A stretch of DNA of 64,000 nucleotides, taken from positions 434,001 to 498,000 of the forward strand of contig NZ_JAHUWK010000002.1 of NCBI RefSeq assembly GCF_019219065.1, written 5' to 3'. The DNA comes from Duganella sp. sic0402 (GTDB lineage: Bacteria; Pseudomonadota; Gammaproteobacteria; Burkholderiales; Burkholderiaceae_D). Under the pieces are notes generated by a model that ran no database searches, had not been told where the DNA came from, and saw nothing but the letters and a program-made list of their open reading frames with translations. Position 1 is the stretch's first letter; each line of letters opens with the position of its first letter. The translations under genes and the position numbers were made by a program. Below are positions 1 to 7,881 of the stretch, piece after piece.

Positions 1-75
1 TTCTTTTGTTTCAGTATAGAATCAGGAAAACTGTAGTTTTATGACTTAAATTCCCATTTTTCATTCGTTTTATTC

Positions 76-972
76 ATGGATCTGCGCTCACTCCGCTACT
101 TCGTCGAAACCGTCCGCCTGAACAGCTTCACCCAGGCAGCAGAGTCGCTGCACGTCACCCAATCGACCATCAGCAAAATGGTCAAGCAGCTGGAACTTGA
201 AGTCGGCGCGCAATTACTGCTGCGCGAAGGACGCAAACTGACGCTGACCGACACCGGCCAGGTCGTCTACGCGCGCGGCGTGGAAATGCTGGCGACCATG
301 CGCCAGTTGGCAGTCGAAGTTCACGATACGCAAACGGTGGAACGCGGCCACCTGACAGTCGGCATCCCGCCAATGATCAACCTGCTGTTCACGCCGGTGC
401 TGAAGGCCTTCCGCCAGCGCCATCCCAACATCACACTGACCTTGCAGGAAGACGCCGGCCAGGCCATCGAACGCCAGGTGGCGCACGGCGAACTGGAAAT
501 CGGCATGACGGTACTGCCGGCCGATCCCGCGCTGGGACTGCAATCCTCGCCTATCGCCAGCTACCCGGTGTGGGCGCTGGCGGCGCAAGGCACGTTTCAG
601 CAGAACCGCGCCACGCTGAAACTGAAAGCGCTGGCCAACACGCCGCTGGTGCTGCTGAAAGACGATTTCGCCATGACGCGCACGCTGCGCAGCGCTTTTG
701 CCGCAGCCGGCTTTGAACCGGTGATCGCCGCGCAGAGCAGCCAATGGGACTGGCTGGTGGCGATGGCCTCGGCCGGCATGGGCGTCGCGCTGCTGCCCGA
801 ACCCTTCATTCACCGCCTGGCCATCGGCCACCTGGACAAGGTCAAGCTGACCGATCCCGAGCTGCTATGGCAGCCGGCCCACGTCTGGCGCGGCAATTAT
901 TTGTCACACGCCGCGCGCGCCTGGCTTGATCTGTGTGACGAATTGCTCAGTGCTCCGGCAGTTCGTGAATAG
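76..972 (+). CDS. LysR-family transcriptional regulator
   Basis: This 298-residue protein has the standard LysR layout. A winged helix-turn-helix sits at about residues 2-60, with the recognition region around SFTQAAESLHVTQSTISKM. A periplasmic-binding-protein-like effector domain covers about 90-290. Length is normal for the family. It presumably activates or represses a nearby or divergent gene in response to a small ligand, but any divergent partner would lie left of the window, so the target cannot be named. Its last 26 bases overlap the end of the convergent patatin gene. The 75 bases upstream are AT-rich and should hold its promoter. Confidence 0.9.
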   Translation: MDLRSLRYFVETVRLNSFTQAAESLHVTQSTISKMVKQLELEVGAQLLLREGRKLTLTDTGQVVYARGVEMLATMRQLAVEVHDTQTVERGHLTVGIPPMINLLFTPVLKAFRQRHPNITLTLQEDAGQAIERQVAHGELEIGMTVLPADPALGLQSSPIASYPVWALAAQGTFQQNRATLKLKALANTPLVLLKDDFAMTRTLRSAFAAAGFEPVIAAQSSQWDWLVAMASAGMGVALLPEPFIHRLAIGHLDKVKLTDPELLWQPAHVWRGNYLSHAARAWLDLCDELLSAPAVRE

Positions 973-2053
973 CGATGCCTTCGATCGGATCGATCGGTTG
1001 CTCCCACGGACGTAGCTTGAGGAAGCGCTGCGTATCGTCATAGCCGGCCTGCCAGCGGGCGCGGATGCCGCTGGAGCTGAAATCGATATCCTTGGTGTGA
1101 TCCTCATTGCCGATACGCGGCGCACGTAGCGATACCACGTGCATATCGGTGCCGCAGCCCCACGAGGCCAGCTCGCGCACTTCCCGCTGCGCCAGCTCTT
1201 CGGCAGGCAAATGCCTGGTCAGTTCGCGGATCACGTGGCGCAGACGATGCAGCTTGCGCTGCTGCTCGATATTGCTGGCCCGGCTCGCATACTGGATTTC
1301 CTTCTGCTTATCCAGTACATCCAGCACGCTTTGCGGCTCGCTGCCGTCCGGGTTCCATACCTGCACCGAGAAGATCACCGACTGCCGGCGCGGCTCGTCA
1401 TCTAGCACCGCCTCGATCGGCGTGTTGGAGTAAATGCCGCCGTCCCAGTAAGGCTCGCCGTCGATGCGGATCGCCGGAAACGCCGGTGGCAGCGCGCCGG
1501 ACGCCATCACATGCTCGACGCACAGCGGCTCCTTGCGGCTGTCGAAATAACGCATGGCGCCGTTGCGCGCATTGACCGCGCCAACCGTGATGCGCATATG
1601 TTTATTGTTGAGGTAATCGAAATCGACCAGCGCTTCGAGCGTGCTGCGCAAGGGCGTGGTCTGATAGAAGGAAGCATGTTCGACGCCGACGCGCGCGTCC
1701 GGATTCCACCACGACGACAGATTCGGCTCAAAGAATGCCGGTATCCCCTGCCCCAAGGTGACAGCGTTGGCAATCGCGCGCGGCATGGTGGTGAAGCCAA
1801 ACGAATTGCGTTCCATCCGGTGCCAGAATTCGCGTAACTGGTCGAGCCGCTGTTCAGGCGGATTGCCAGCGATGATGGCGCCATTAATGGCGCCGATGGA
1901 AGTACCAATCACCCAGTCCGGCTCAACGCCGGCTTCGTGCAAGGCCTGGTAGACGCCTAACTGGTAGGCGCCCAAAGCGCCACCGCCCTGCAGGACCAGA
2001 ACAACCTGGCCCGGCAAGGCCGGCGACGGCGGAAATGCGGCTTTCTGTTTCAA
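947..2053 (-). CDS. patatin-like phospholipase / serine hydrolase
   Basis: A patatin-fold lipid acyl hydrolase of about 368 residues, acting through a Ser-Asp dyad. Numbered from the start chosen here, the oxyanion loop QGGGALG lies near residue 23, the nucleophile elbow is GTSIG (Ser52), and the catalytic Asp204 is in the DGG motif of YWDGGIYSNTP. There is no signal peptide, so it probably acts in the cytoplasm or at the inner membrane face. Start choice: GGAGG at 2060-2064 directly abuts one TTG codon (2057-2059) but sits six bases before the in-frame TTG at 2051-2053, which I therefore prefer. The substrate is unknown. The C-terminal part past residue 220 fits bacterial patatins with a DUF3734-type tail. 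Confidence 0.88.
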   Translation of the reverse strand: MKQKAAFPPSPALPGQVVLVLQGGGALGAYQLGVYQALHEAGVEPDWVIGTSIGAINGAIIAGNPPEQRLDQLREFWHRMERNSFGFTTMPRAIANAVTLGQGIPAFFEPNLSSWWNPDARVGVEHASFYQTTPLRSTLEALVDFDYLNNKHMRITVGAVNARNGAMRYFDSRKEPLCVEHVMASGALPPAFPAIRIDGEPYWDGGIYSNTPIEAVLDDEPRRQSVIFSVQVWNPDGSEPQSVLDVLDKQKEIQYASRASNIEQQRKLHRLRHVIRELTRHLPAEELAQREVRELASWGCGTDMHVVSLRAPRIGNEDHTKDIDFSSSGIRARWQAGYDDTQRFLKLRPWEQPIDPIEGIAIHELPEH

Positions 2054-2097
2054 GTCCAACCTCCACGGTGCACTGCAACATGGAGATTGTAAGCCAT

Positions 2098-3669
2098 TTA
2101 CCTGGCGAGCTGTTTCACCATGGCCTCAAGGTCAAACGTGGAATACTCCTGGCGCCAGGTCTTACCACTGTCCGTCGAAGCACGGATCGTAATCATGCCG
2201 CGATAGGCGCTTTGCACATCCAGCATCAACCCGGACGGCAGCATCTCGATATAACCCAAGACGTCATATTTGGCATACGGCGCCCAGGTCTGTCCGTTGT
2301 CGCTGCTGACCTGCAGTTCTCGATCGCCATACACCTGGCCACTGACCAGCATGCGCCCATCATTCAACGGCACCACCGTCGACACCATCACCTTGAGCGG
2401 CGGCGCCATCTTGGTCCAGTTCTGGCCAAGGTCGCGGGAGAAATACGCATCCGGGAATTTGCCCAGCAAGCCAGCCGCCACCAGCACGCTTTCCGTGCCG
2501 TCGTGATTGTGCCGGTAAGCGTGCAGCTTGGCCTTGGCCGGCGCCATGCGCTCGCTCCACTTGCCGGTGCTGTAATCGACCTGGCCGATGCGGCCGTTCG
2601 GCAGCGCATAGCCTATCGCGCGTGCGTCGTGCCATGGCGTGAACACCGGTCGGCTGGACCACAGCCGCGTCGGCAGCACCGCCTTATGCACCGCTTGCCA
2701 ATCGCCGCCGCTCAACTGGCGGCTGCGGAAAATCGTCAGGTCGCGGCCCTTCGCGTGCATCAGATACCAGCCGTCCTGCGGATTGCCGCCGATGCGCAGC
2801 AAGGTACCGGGTGGCAGATTGCCTGGATCAATAGGCAGCAGTTCGTCGCTGCCCGGCGCTTTGCGCACCATGGTGCCGAACTCGCCGACAGCGACCAGCT
2901 CTGTATCCGGCAGCGCTACCGGCAGCAGGCATTCCAGCGTCTCCGGGCGTTGCGCATTCAGCGTGCGCCATTGTCCCTCCTTGGAACGCAGCAGCACCGC
3001 GCCCATGCGGCTGGCGGCCACCGCGCGGCCATCGGACAATTCGGCGAGGCATTCCGCGCCGAACGGATGCGTGCGCGCAAAGTCCTCGACCTGGTCACGC
3101 TCGCTGCGCGGAGCTGTCCAGCCGCCGGCAACGCCTTCGCGGAACAAATTGCTGTATTCAGGCGCAAAGCGCTGGATCAGCTCCACATTGGAGACGGCGC
3201 GTGCGCTGCGGCCATAATCCACGCCCAGATTGGCGCGGGTCACGATCAGGCGGCCCAGGTCGACCGGCTTGGCCGCCTCCACTTTGAAGGTGCCAACCAA
3301 GCCTGCGGAAGAAACCCGCAGCATCCGGTTGGAAGACATGTCGATCAGTTCGATGAATCCGTACTCGCCAGGCTGCAACGCACCGATGAACAGTGCGGTG
3401 TCGCGCGCCATGCCTGGCGCCACGCGTTTCATCACCAGGTTCTCGGCCAGCAATTTCAGGTCACCCGGCTTGTCGCCTTCCGCCACGCGGCGCAGCTTGA
3501 TGGTGTCAAAGCCGGAGATTTCATCAGTATTGGCGGTAATGCTGACGGCCACCGAAGTGGCCGTCGATTGCGCGCTCAGTTTCAGCGGATCGCTGACCGA
3601 GGTGTTGACGGCGCAGCCGCTGAGCAGCAATGCGGCGGCGCCCAAGGTGCCAAGAAAAGTGGTCTTCAT
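2098..3669 (-). CDS. lipoprotein with sialidase/BNR-type Asp-box repeats
   Basis: A 523-residue predicted lipoprotein. The signal peptide ends in the lipobox LLSGC (Cys19). The body looks like a beta-propeller: at least three Asp-box motifs are visible near the C terminus, SRDLGQNW (about 410), SSDNGQTW (about 455) and STDSGKTW (about 498). Such motifs occur in sialidases, photosystem assembly factor YCF48-like proteins and other propellers, and they do not by themselves indicate glycosidase activity. No catalytic Arg triad could be assigned by eye. Neighbouring genes give no functional hint. It is probably anchored to the inner leaflet of the outer membrane. Function unknown. Confidence 0.75.
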   Translation of the reverse strand: MKTTFLGTLGAAALLLSGCAVNTSVSDPLKLSAQSTATSVAVSITANTDEISGFDTIKLRRVAEGDKPGDLKLLAENLVMKRVAPGMARDTALFIGALQPGEYGFIELIDMSSNRMLRVSSAGLVGTFKVEAAKPVDLGRLIVTRANLGVDYGRSARAVSNVELIQRFAPEYSNLFREGVAGGWTAPRSERDQVEDFARTHPFGAECLAELSDGRAVAASRMGAVLLRSKEGQWRTLNAQRPETLECLLPVALPDTELVAVGEFGTMVRKAPGSDELLPIDPGNLPPGTLLRIGGNPQDGWYLMHAKGRDLTIFRSRQLSGGDWQAVHKAVLPTRLWSSRPVFTPWHDARAIGYALPNGRIGQVDYSTGKWSERMAPAKAKLHAYRHNHDGTESVLVAAGLLGKFPDAYFSRDLGQNWTKMAPPLKVMVSTVVPLNDGRMLVSGQVYGDRELQVSSDNGQTWAPYAKYDVLGYIEMLPSGLMLDVQSAYRGMITIRASTDSGKTWRQEYSTFDLEAMVKQLAR

Positions 3670-3737
3670 CTATTTACAAGTGTTTTCCTAAAGAAACAAT
3701 TATAAATAGAAATTTTCATTTCCTTAAAGAATTTGTA

Positions 3738-5201
3738 TCAAGAAATGCTGACACCCTTCGCTCTCAGGGCGGCACGCACGCCGACGCCATAGGCTGGGTC
3801 GGCCTGATCGAAGTGCGCCAGCTGGCGGGCGATGATCTCGGTGCTGACCTGGCTCAACGGTCCGGCGATATTGTTGAACAGGTTTTGCTGTTCATCCGCC
3901 GGCATCAGGCGGAACAGGTCACCGGCCTGGGTGTAGTCGTCTTCCTTGCCACGGCCATCGTAGCGGCCGGCCGCGCTGTCCAGCGCCAGCGCTGGCTCGC
4001 CGTGGCCCATGCCGTGCGGATTGCTGCCGCCAGCCTGCACCGGATCGTAGTTCTGCGCCGCGCCGCCATTGGCGCCGGCCATGGCGCCGTCGCGCTGCTG
4101 ATTGTGGAAAGGGCAGCGTGGCGCGTTCACCGGCAGGTGCTGGTGATTGGTGCCGACGCGGTACAGCTGCGCATCGTGGTAGGCGAACAGGCGCGCCTGC
4201 AGCATCTTGTCCGGCGAGTAGCCCATGCCTGGCACCACATTCGATGGCGACAGCGCTGCCTGCTCGACTTCGGCGTGGTAGTTGACCGGGTTGCGGTTCA
4301 GCTCCAGCACACCGACTTGCAGCAGCGGGAAGTCCGCGTGCGGCCAGACTTTGGTCAGGTCGAACGGGTTCCAGCCGGTGCGCGCTTCCCATGCGGCCAG
4401 TTCGGCATCGGTGGCAACTTGCACCTTGACGTCCCAGCGCGGGAAGTCACCGCCGGCGATGGCGTTGAACAAATCGCGCTGTGCGTAATCCGGATCGGCG
4501 CCAGCGAGACGGGTGGCTTCATCAGCGCTCAGGTTCTTGATGCCCTGCTGCGTCAGGAAATGCCACTTGACGTAGACGCGCTCACCGGCGGCGTTAATCA
4601 GGCTGTAGGTGTGGCTGCCGAAACCGTGCATGTGGCGATAGCCATCCGGCGTGCCGCGGCTGGAGAACAGCGTGGTCACCTGGTGCAGGCTCTCCGGCGT
4701 GCGGCTCCAGAAATCGAACATCGCGGTCGGCGATTTCAGATTGGTTTGCGGGTCGCGCTTTTGCGTGTGGATGAAGTCCGGGAACTTGATGCCATCCTTC
4801 AGGAAGAATACCGGCGTGTTATTGCCAACCAGGTCCCAGTTGCCTTCCTCGGTATAAAAGCGCAGCGCGAAGCCGCGCGGATCGCGCTCGGTATCGGCGC
4901 TGCCTTTCTCGCCGCCCACGGTGGAGAAGCGCAGGAAGGTTGCGGTCTGCTTGCCAACCTCGCCGAACAGCTTGGCCTTGGAGTATTTGGTGATGTCGTG
5001 GGTGACGGTGAAAGTGCCGTAGGCGCCCGAGCCTTTGGCGTGCACGACGCGCTCTGGAATGCGTTCACGGTTGAAGTGTTGCAGCTTCTCGATCAGGTGG
5101 AAGTCTTGCAGCAGGACAGGACCGCGAGGGCCGGCGGTCAGGGAATTCTGGTTGTCGGCGACGGGAATGCCTGAGGCGGTGGTAATAGGTGGCTGATTCA
5201 T
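3738..5201 (-). CDS. katA: catalase (small-subunit, haem-containing)
   Basis: A monofunctional haem catalase of 487 residues that breaks down hydrogen peroxide, probably in the cytoplasm. The distal histidine is His54 (RVVHAKGSGAYG), the catalytic asparagine lies in VGNNTPVFF (Asn127/128), and the proximal haem ligand is Tyr341 in RLFAYHDAQLYR. Length matches the small-subunit clade, with no C-terminal flavodoxin-like domain. The start is supported by GAGGAG at 5209-5214. The leader holds a long inverted repeat (5212-5250) whose proximal arm touches this ribosome binding site. The gene is monocistronic: its upstream neighbour cphA ends 96 bases away. The symbol is by family; orthology to a specific katA was not tested. 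Confidence 0.95.
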   Translation of the reverse strand: MNQPPITTASGIPVADNQNSLTAGPRGPVLLQDFHLIEKLQHFNRERIPERVVHAKGSGAYGTFTVTHDITKYSKAKLFGEVGKQTATFLRFSTVGGEKGSADTERDPRGFALRFYTEEGNWDLVGNNTPVFFLKDGIKFPDFIHTQKRDPQTNLKSPTAMFDFWSRTPESLHQVTTLFSSRGTPDGYRHMHGFGSHTYSLINAAGERVYVKWHFLTQQGIKNLSADEATRLAGADPDYAQRDLFNAIAGGDFPRWDVKVQVATDAELAAWEARTGWNPFDLTKVWPHADFPLLQVGVLELNRNPVNYHAEVEQAALSPSNVVPGMGYSPDKMLQARLFAYHDAQLYRVGTNHQHLPVNAPRCPFHNQQRDGAMAGANGGAAQNYDPVQAGGSNPHGMGHGEPALALDSAAGRYDGRGKEDDYTQAGDLFRLMPADEQQNLFNNIAGPLSQVSTEIIARQLAHFDQADPAYGVGVRAALRAKGVSIS

Positions 5202-5211
5202 ACTATGGCTC

Positions 5212-5250
5212 CTCGTTGTTTAATAGCGTAAGGCTATTTTAAACAACGAG
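5212..5250 (-). promoter_or_regulatory. long inverted repeat in the catalase leader, touching the Shine-Dalgarno
   Basis: On the minus strand two arms pair over 12 bases (CTCGTTGTTTAA with TTAAACAACGAG), then over four more (TAGC with GCTA) after a two-base AA bulge, around the five-base loop CTTAC. The downstream arm ends in GAG, which is part of the GAGGAG ribosome binding site of the catalase gene. It could be an mRNA hairpin limiting translation, or a DNA operator for a dimeric regulator. No T-run follows, so it is not a terminator. Confidence 0.6.
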
Positions 5251-5297
5251 AACCATAAATAAAAACTATAAATATCTATAGCCTTGATAGACTTAGA

Positions 5298-7868
5298 CTA
5301 AGCCTCTTTAATGCGTTTGGCAATGTGCGCCAGTGCGTCTTCCACCTGGTCGATCAGGATCAGGCACAAGTCCCCTTCCTGCAAGCGCGCCAACGCGGTA
5401 TCAATCGCCTTGAACTCGCCGTAGATCTCTTCGACATGCGAGGTGCGCGGTGCGCCGGTCAGGCCGGAGCGCAGCAGCGCCACCACTTCACCGTCAACAC
5501 GGCCACGCTGGCAGGCGTCTTCGTACAGCAGCACGTCGTCAAACGCGCGGCCGAGGATTTCAGTCTGCTGCGTGATGTCCTGATCACGGCGGTCGCCCGC
5601 GCCCGAAATCACCACCACGCGGCGCTTGGCCGGCATGGTTTCCACAGCCTTGACCAGCGCCAGGATGGCGTCCGGATTGTGGCCGTAGTCGGCGATCAGC
5701 GTCGCGCCCTTGTAGTCGAACACATTGAAGCGGCCCGGCGCATTGTCGGAATCGTTGGCGAAGGTTTTCAGGCCCAGCAGAATCGCGTCCCAGCTGATGC
5801 CCACGCCCCACGCCGCAGCCACCGACGCCATCACGTTCTCGACCTGGAAGCCGATTGCGCCGTTGCGGGTGATCGGCACCTGCGACAGCGGGATGCGGTT
5901 CAGCTGGCGGCCTTCGGCGGCCACGATATGGCCATCTTCCACGTACACAGTGCGGCTGCCCTGCGCCAGATGCGTAGCGATGACCGGATGGGTGCGATCG
6001 GCGCCGAAGAAGATCACCTTGCCACGGCAATTGGCCGACATCGCGGCAACGATAGGATCGACCGCGTTCAGCACCGCGTAACCGCTTTCCGATACGTTCT
6101 GCACGATCACGCGCTTCAGCACCGCCAGGTCTTCCACGGTGGTGATGTAGTTCAGGCCCAGGTGGTCGCCCATGCCGATGTTGGTGACGACAGCCACCTG
6201 GCAGCGGTCGAAGGCCAGGCCTTCGCGCAGGATGCCGCCACGCGCGGTTTCAAACACCGCCGCATCGACATCCGGATGCAGCAGCACATTGCGCGCGCTG
6301 CGTGGGCCGCTGCAATCGCCGCTGTCGGTCTGGCGGCCTTCGATGTAGACGCCGTCGGTATTGGTCATGCCGGTGCGCAGTCCGCTGGCGGTCAGCAGGT
6401 GCGCGATCAGGCGCACGGTGGTGGTCTTGCCGTTGGTGCCGGTCACTGCCACCACCGGAATGCGGCCGTTCTCACCCGGCGCAAACATGGTGTTGACGAT
6501 AGCCTCGCCCACCGCGCGGCCTTTGCCGAACGATGGCGCGATGTGCATGCGCAGGCCAGGCGCGGCGTTGACTTCGACCACGCCGCCACGTTGATTTTCA
6601 ATCGGTTCCAGCACGTTGTCGCACACCACGTCCACGCCGCACAGATCGAGGCCGATCATTTGCGCCGCTTCCACCGCGCGCGCCGCCACTTCCGGATGCA
6701 CGTCGTCGGTGACGTCGGTGGCGCTGCCGCCGGTCGACAGGTTGGCGTTGTTGCGCAGGATGACGCGCTGGCCCTTGGCCGGAATCGAATCCGCGTTCAG
6801 GTCCTGCAAGGCCAGCCGCGCAATCGCGATATCGTCGAAGCGGATCTTGGTCAGCGAGGTCGAATGGCCCGAGCCGCGGCGCGGGTCGGCATTGACGATG
6901 TCAACCAGCTGGCGCACCGTGTGCAAGCCGTCGCCCACCACCAGCGGCGGATCGCGGCGCGCGGCGGCCACCAGCTTGTTGCCGATCACCAGCAGGCGGT
7001 AATCATGGCCTGGCAGATAGCGTTCGACCATCACATCGTCGCGGAATTCCTTGGCGGTGCGGAACGCGGCTTTCAGGTTGTCTTCGGTCATGATGTTGAC
7101 CGTCACACCCTTGCCCTGATTGCCGTCCTTCGGCTTGACCACCACCGGCAGGCCAATTTCCTGTGCCGCTTTCCAGGCGTCGGCTTCGTCTTCCACCGAA
7201 CGGCCGATAGGCACCGGCACGCCAGCGGCGTGCAGCAGCTTCTTGGTCAGCTCCTTGTCCTGCGCGATGGTCTCGCCGATGGCGCCGGTGGTGTCCATTT
7301 CAGCAGCCTGGATGCGGCGCTGTTTCGAACCCCAGCCAAACATCACCATCGAACCTTCGGTGAGGCGGCGGAACGGAATGTCGCGTACGACGGCGGCGTT
7401 GACGATGGCGCCGGTGCTTGGGCCCAGGCGCACATCTTCATCCAGGTCGCGCAGCTCGTTCAGCGCGGCCTCCAGGTCGAAGGCGGTATCCGCCAGCACC
7501 GAAGCGATCAGCGCTTCGGCCAGTTCGACAGCGCGGCGGCCGACAGCTTCCTCGGTGTATTCCACCACGGTTTGATAGATGCCCTCTTCCAGCGTGGCAT
7601 GGGTGCGGCTGAAGGTGACCGGGCAGCCGGCTTGCGCCTGCAGGCTCAAGGTCACTACTTCCAGCACGCGCGCCAGTGGCACGGCGTCGGAATTGCCAGT
7701 TGGGTGCAGTGCGCCGACGGCAGGGAAGCGCGCGTGCAGGCGCTGCTCAAAGTCCGGCAGCGCGGCGACCGATTGTTCGTCCTTCGGGCAAGAGACAATG
7801 ACTTCCACCGCAGTGTGGTGGCTCCAAAGATTCGGGCCGCGAAGGGCGCGGGTGCGTATAACTTCCAT
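5298..7868 (-). CDS. cphA: cyanophycin synthetase
   Basis: This enzyme polymerises aspartate and arginine into multi-L-arginyl-poly-L-aspartate, a cytoplasmic nitrogen store, using ATP. The 856-residue product has the full CphA layout: an N-terminal domain (1-160), an ATP-grasp domain (about 200-460, ending in VVEVNAAPGL), and a Mur-ligase-like domain whose P-loop GTNGKTTT is intact (Lys481), followed by the C-terminal Mur lobe with ADYGHNPDA. Start choice: an upstream ATG at 7913 would run into the preceding gene, whereas the ATG at 7868 gives the canonical MEVIRTRALRGPNLW start, 13 bases after the stop of cphA'. It is co-transcribed with cphA'. No cyanophycinase or isoaspartyl dipeptidase gene is in the window. 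Confidence 0.95.
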   Translation of the reverse strand: MEVIRTRALRGPNLWSHHTAVEVIVSCPKDEQSVAALPDFEQRLHARFPAVGALHPTGNSDAVPLARVLEVVTLSLQAQAGCPVTFSRTHATLEEGIYQTVVEYTEEAVGRRAVELAEALIASVLADTAFDLEAALNELRDLDEDVRLGPSTGAIVNAAVVRDIPFRRLTEGSMVMFGWGSKQRRIQAAEMDTTGAIGETIAQDKELTKKLLHAAGVPVPIGRSVEDEADAWKAAQEIGLPVVVKPKDGNQGKGVTVNIMTEDNLKAAFRTAKEFRDDVMVERYLPGHDYRLLVIGNKLVAAARRDPPLVVGDGLHTVRQLVDIVNADPRRGSGHSTSLTKIRFDDIAIARLALQDLNADSIPAKGQRVILRNNANLSTGGSATDVTDDVHPEVAARAVEAAQMIGLDLCGVDVVCDNVLEPIENQRGGVVEVNAAPGLRMHIAPSFGKGRAVGEAIVNTMFAPGENGRIPVVAVTGTNGKTTTVRLIAHLLTASGLRTGMTNTDGVYIEGRQTDSGDCSGPRSARNVLLHPDVDAAVFETARGGILREGLAFDRCQVAVVTNIGMGDHLGLNYITTVEDLAVLKRVIVQNVSESGYAVLNAVDPIVAAMSANCRGKVIFFGADRTHPVIATHLAQGSRTVYVEDGHIVAAEGRQLNRIPLSQVPITRNGAIGFQVENVMASVAAAWGVGISWDAILLGLKTFANDSDNAPGRFNVFDYKGATLIADYGHNPDAILALVKAVETMPAKRRVVVISGAGDRRDQDITQQTEILGRAFDDVLLYEDACQRGRVDGEVVALLRSGLTGAPRTSHVEEIYGEFKAIDTALARLQEGDLCLILIDQVEDALAHIAKRIKEA

Positions 7869-7881
7869 TCTTCTTGTTCTT

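Noticed and set aside
5251..5297. OxyR-type site upstream of catalase
   Set aside because: CTAT/ATAG-like tetramers occur in this very AT-rich stretch, but their spacing does not fit the four-half-site OxyR pattern, so chance is likely.
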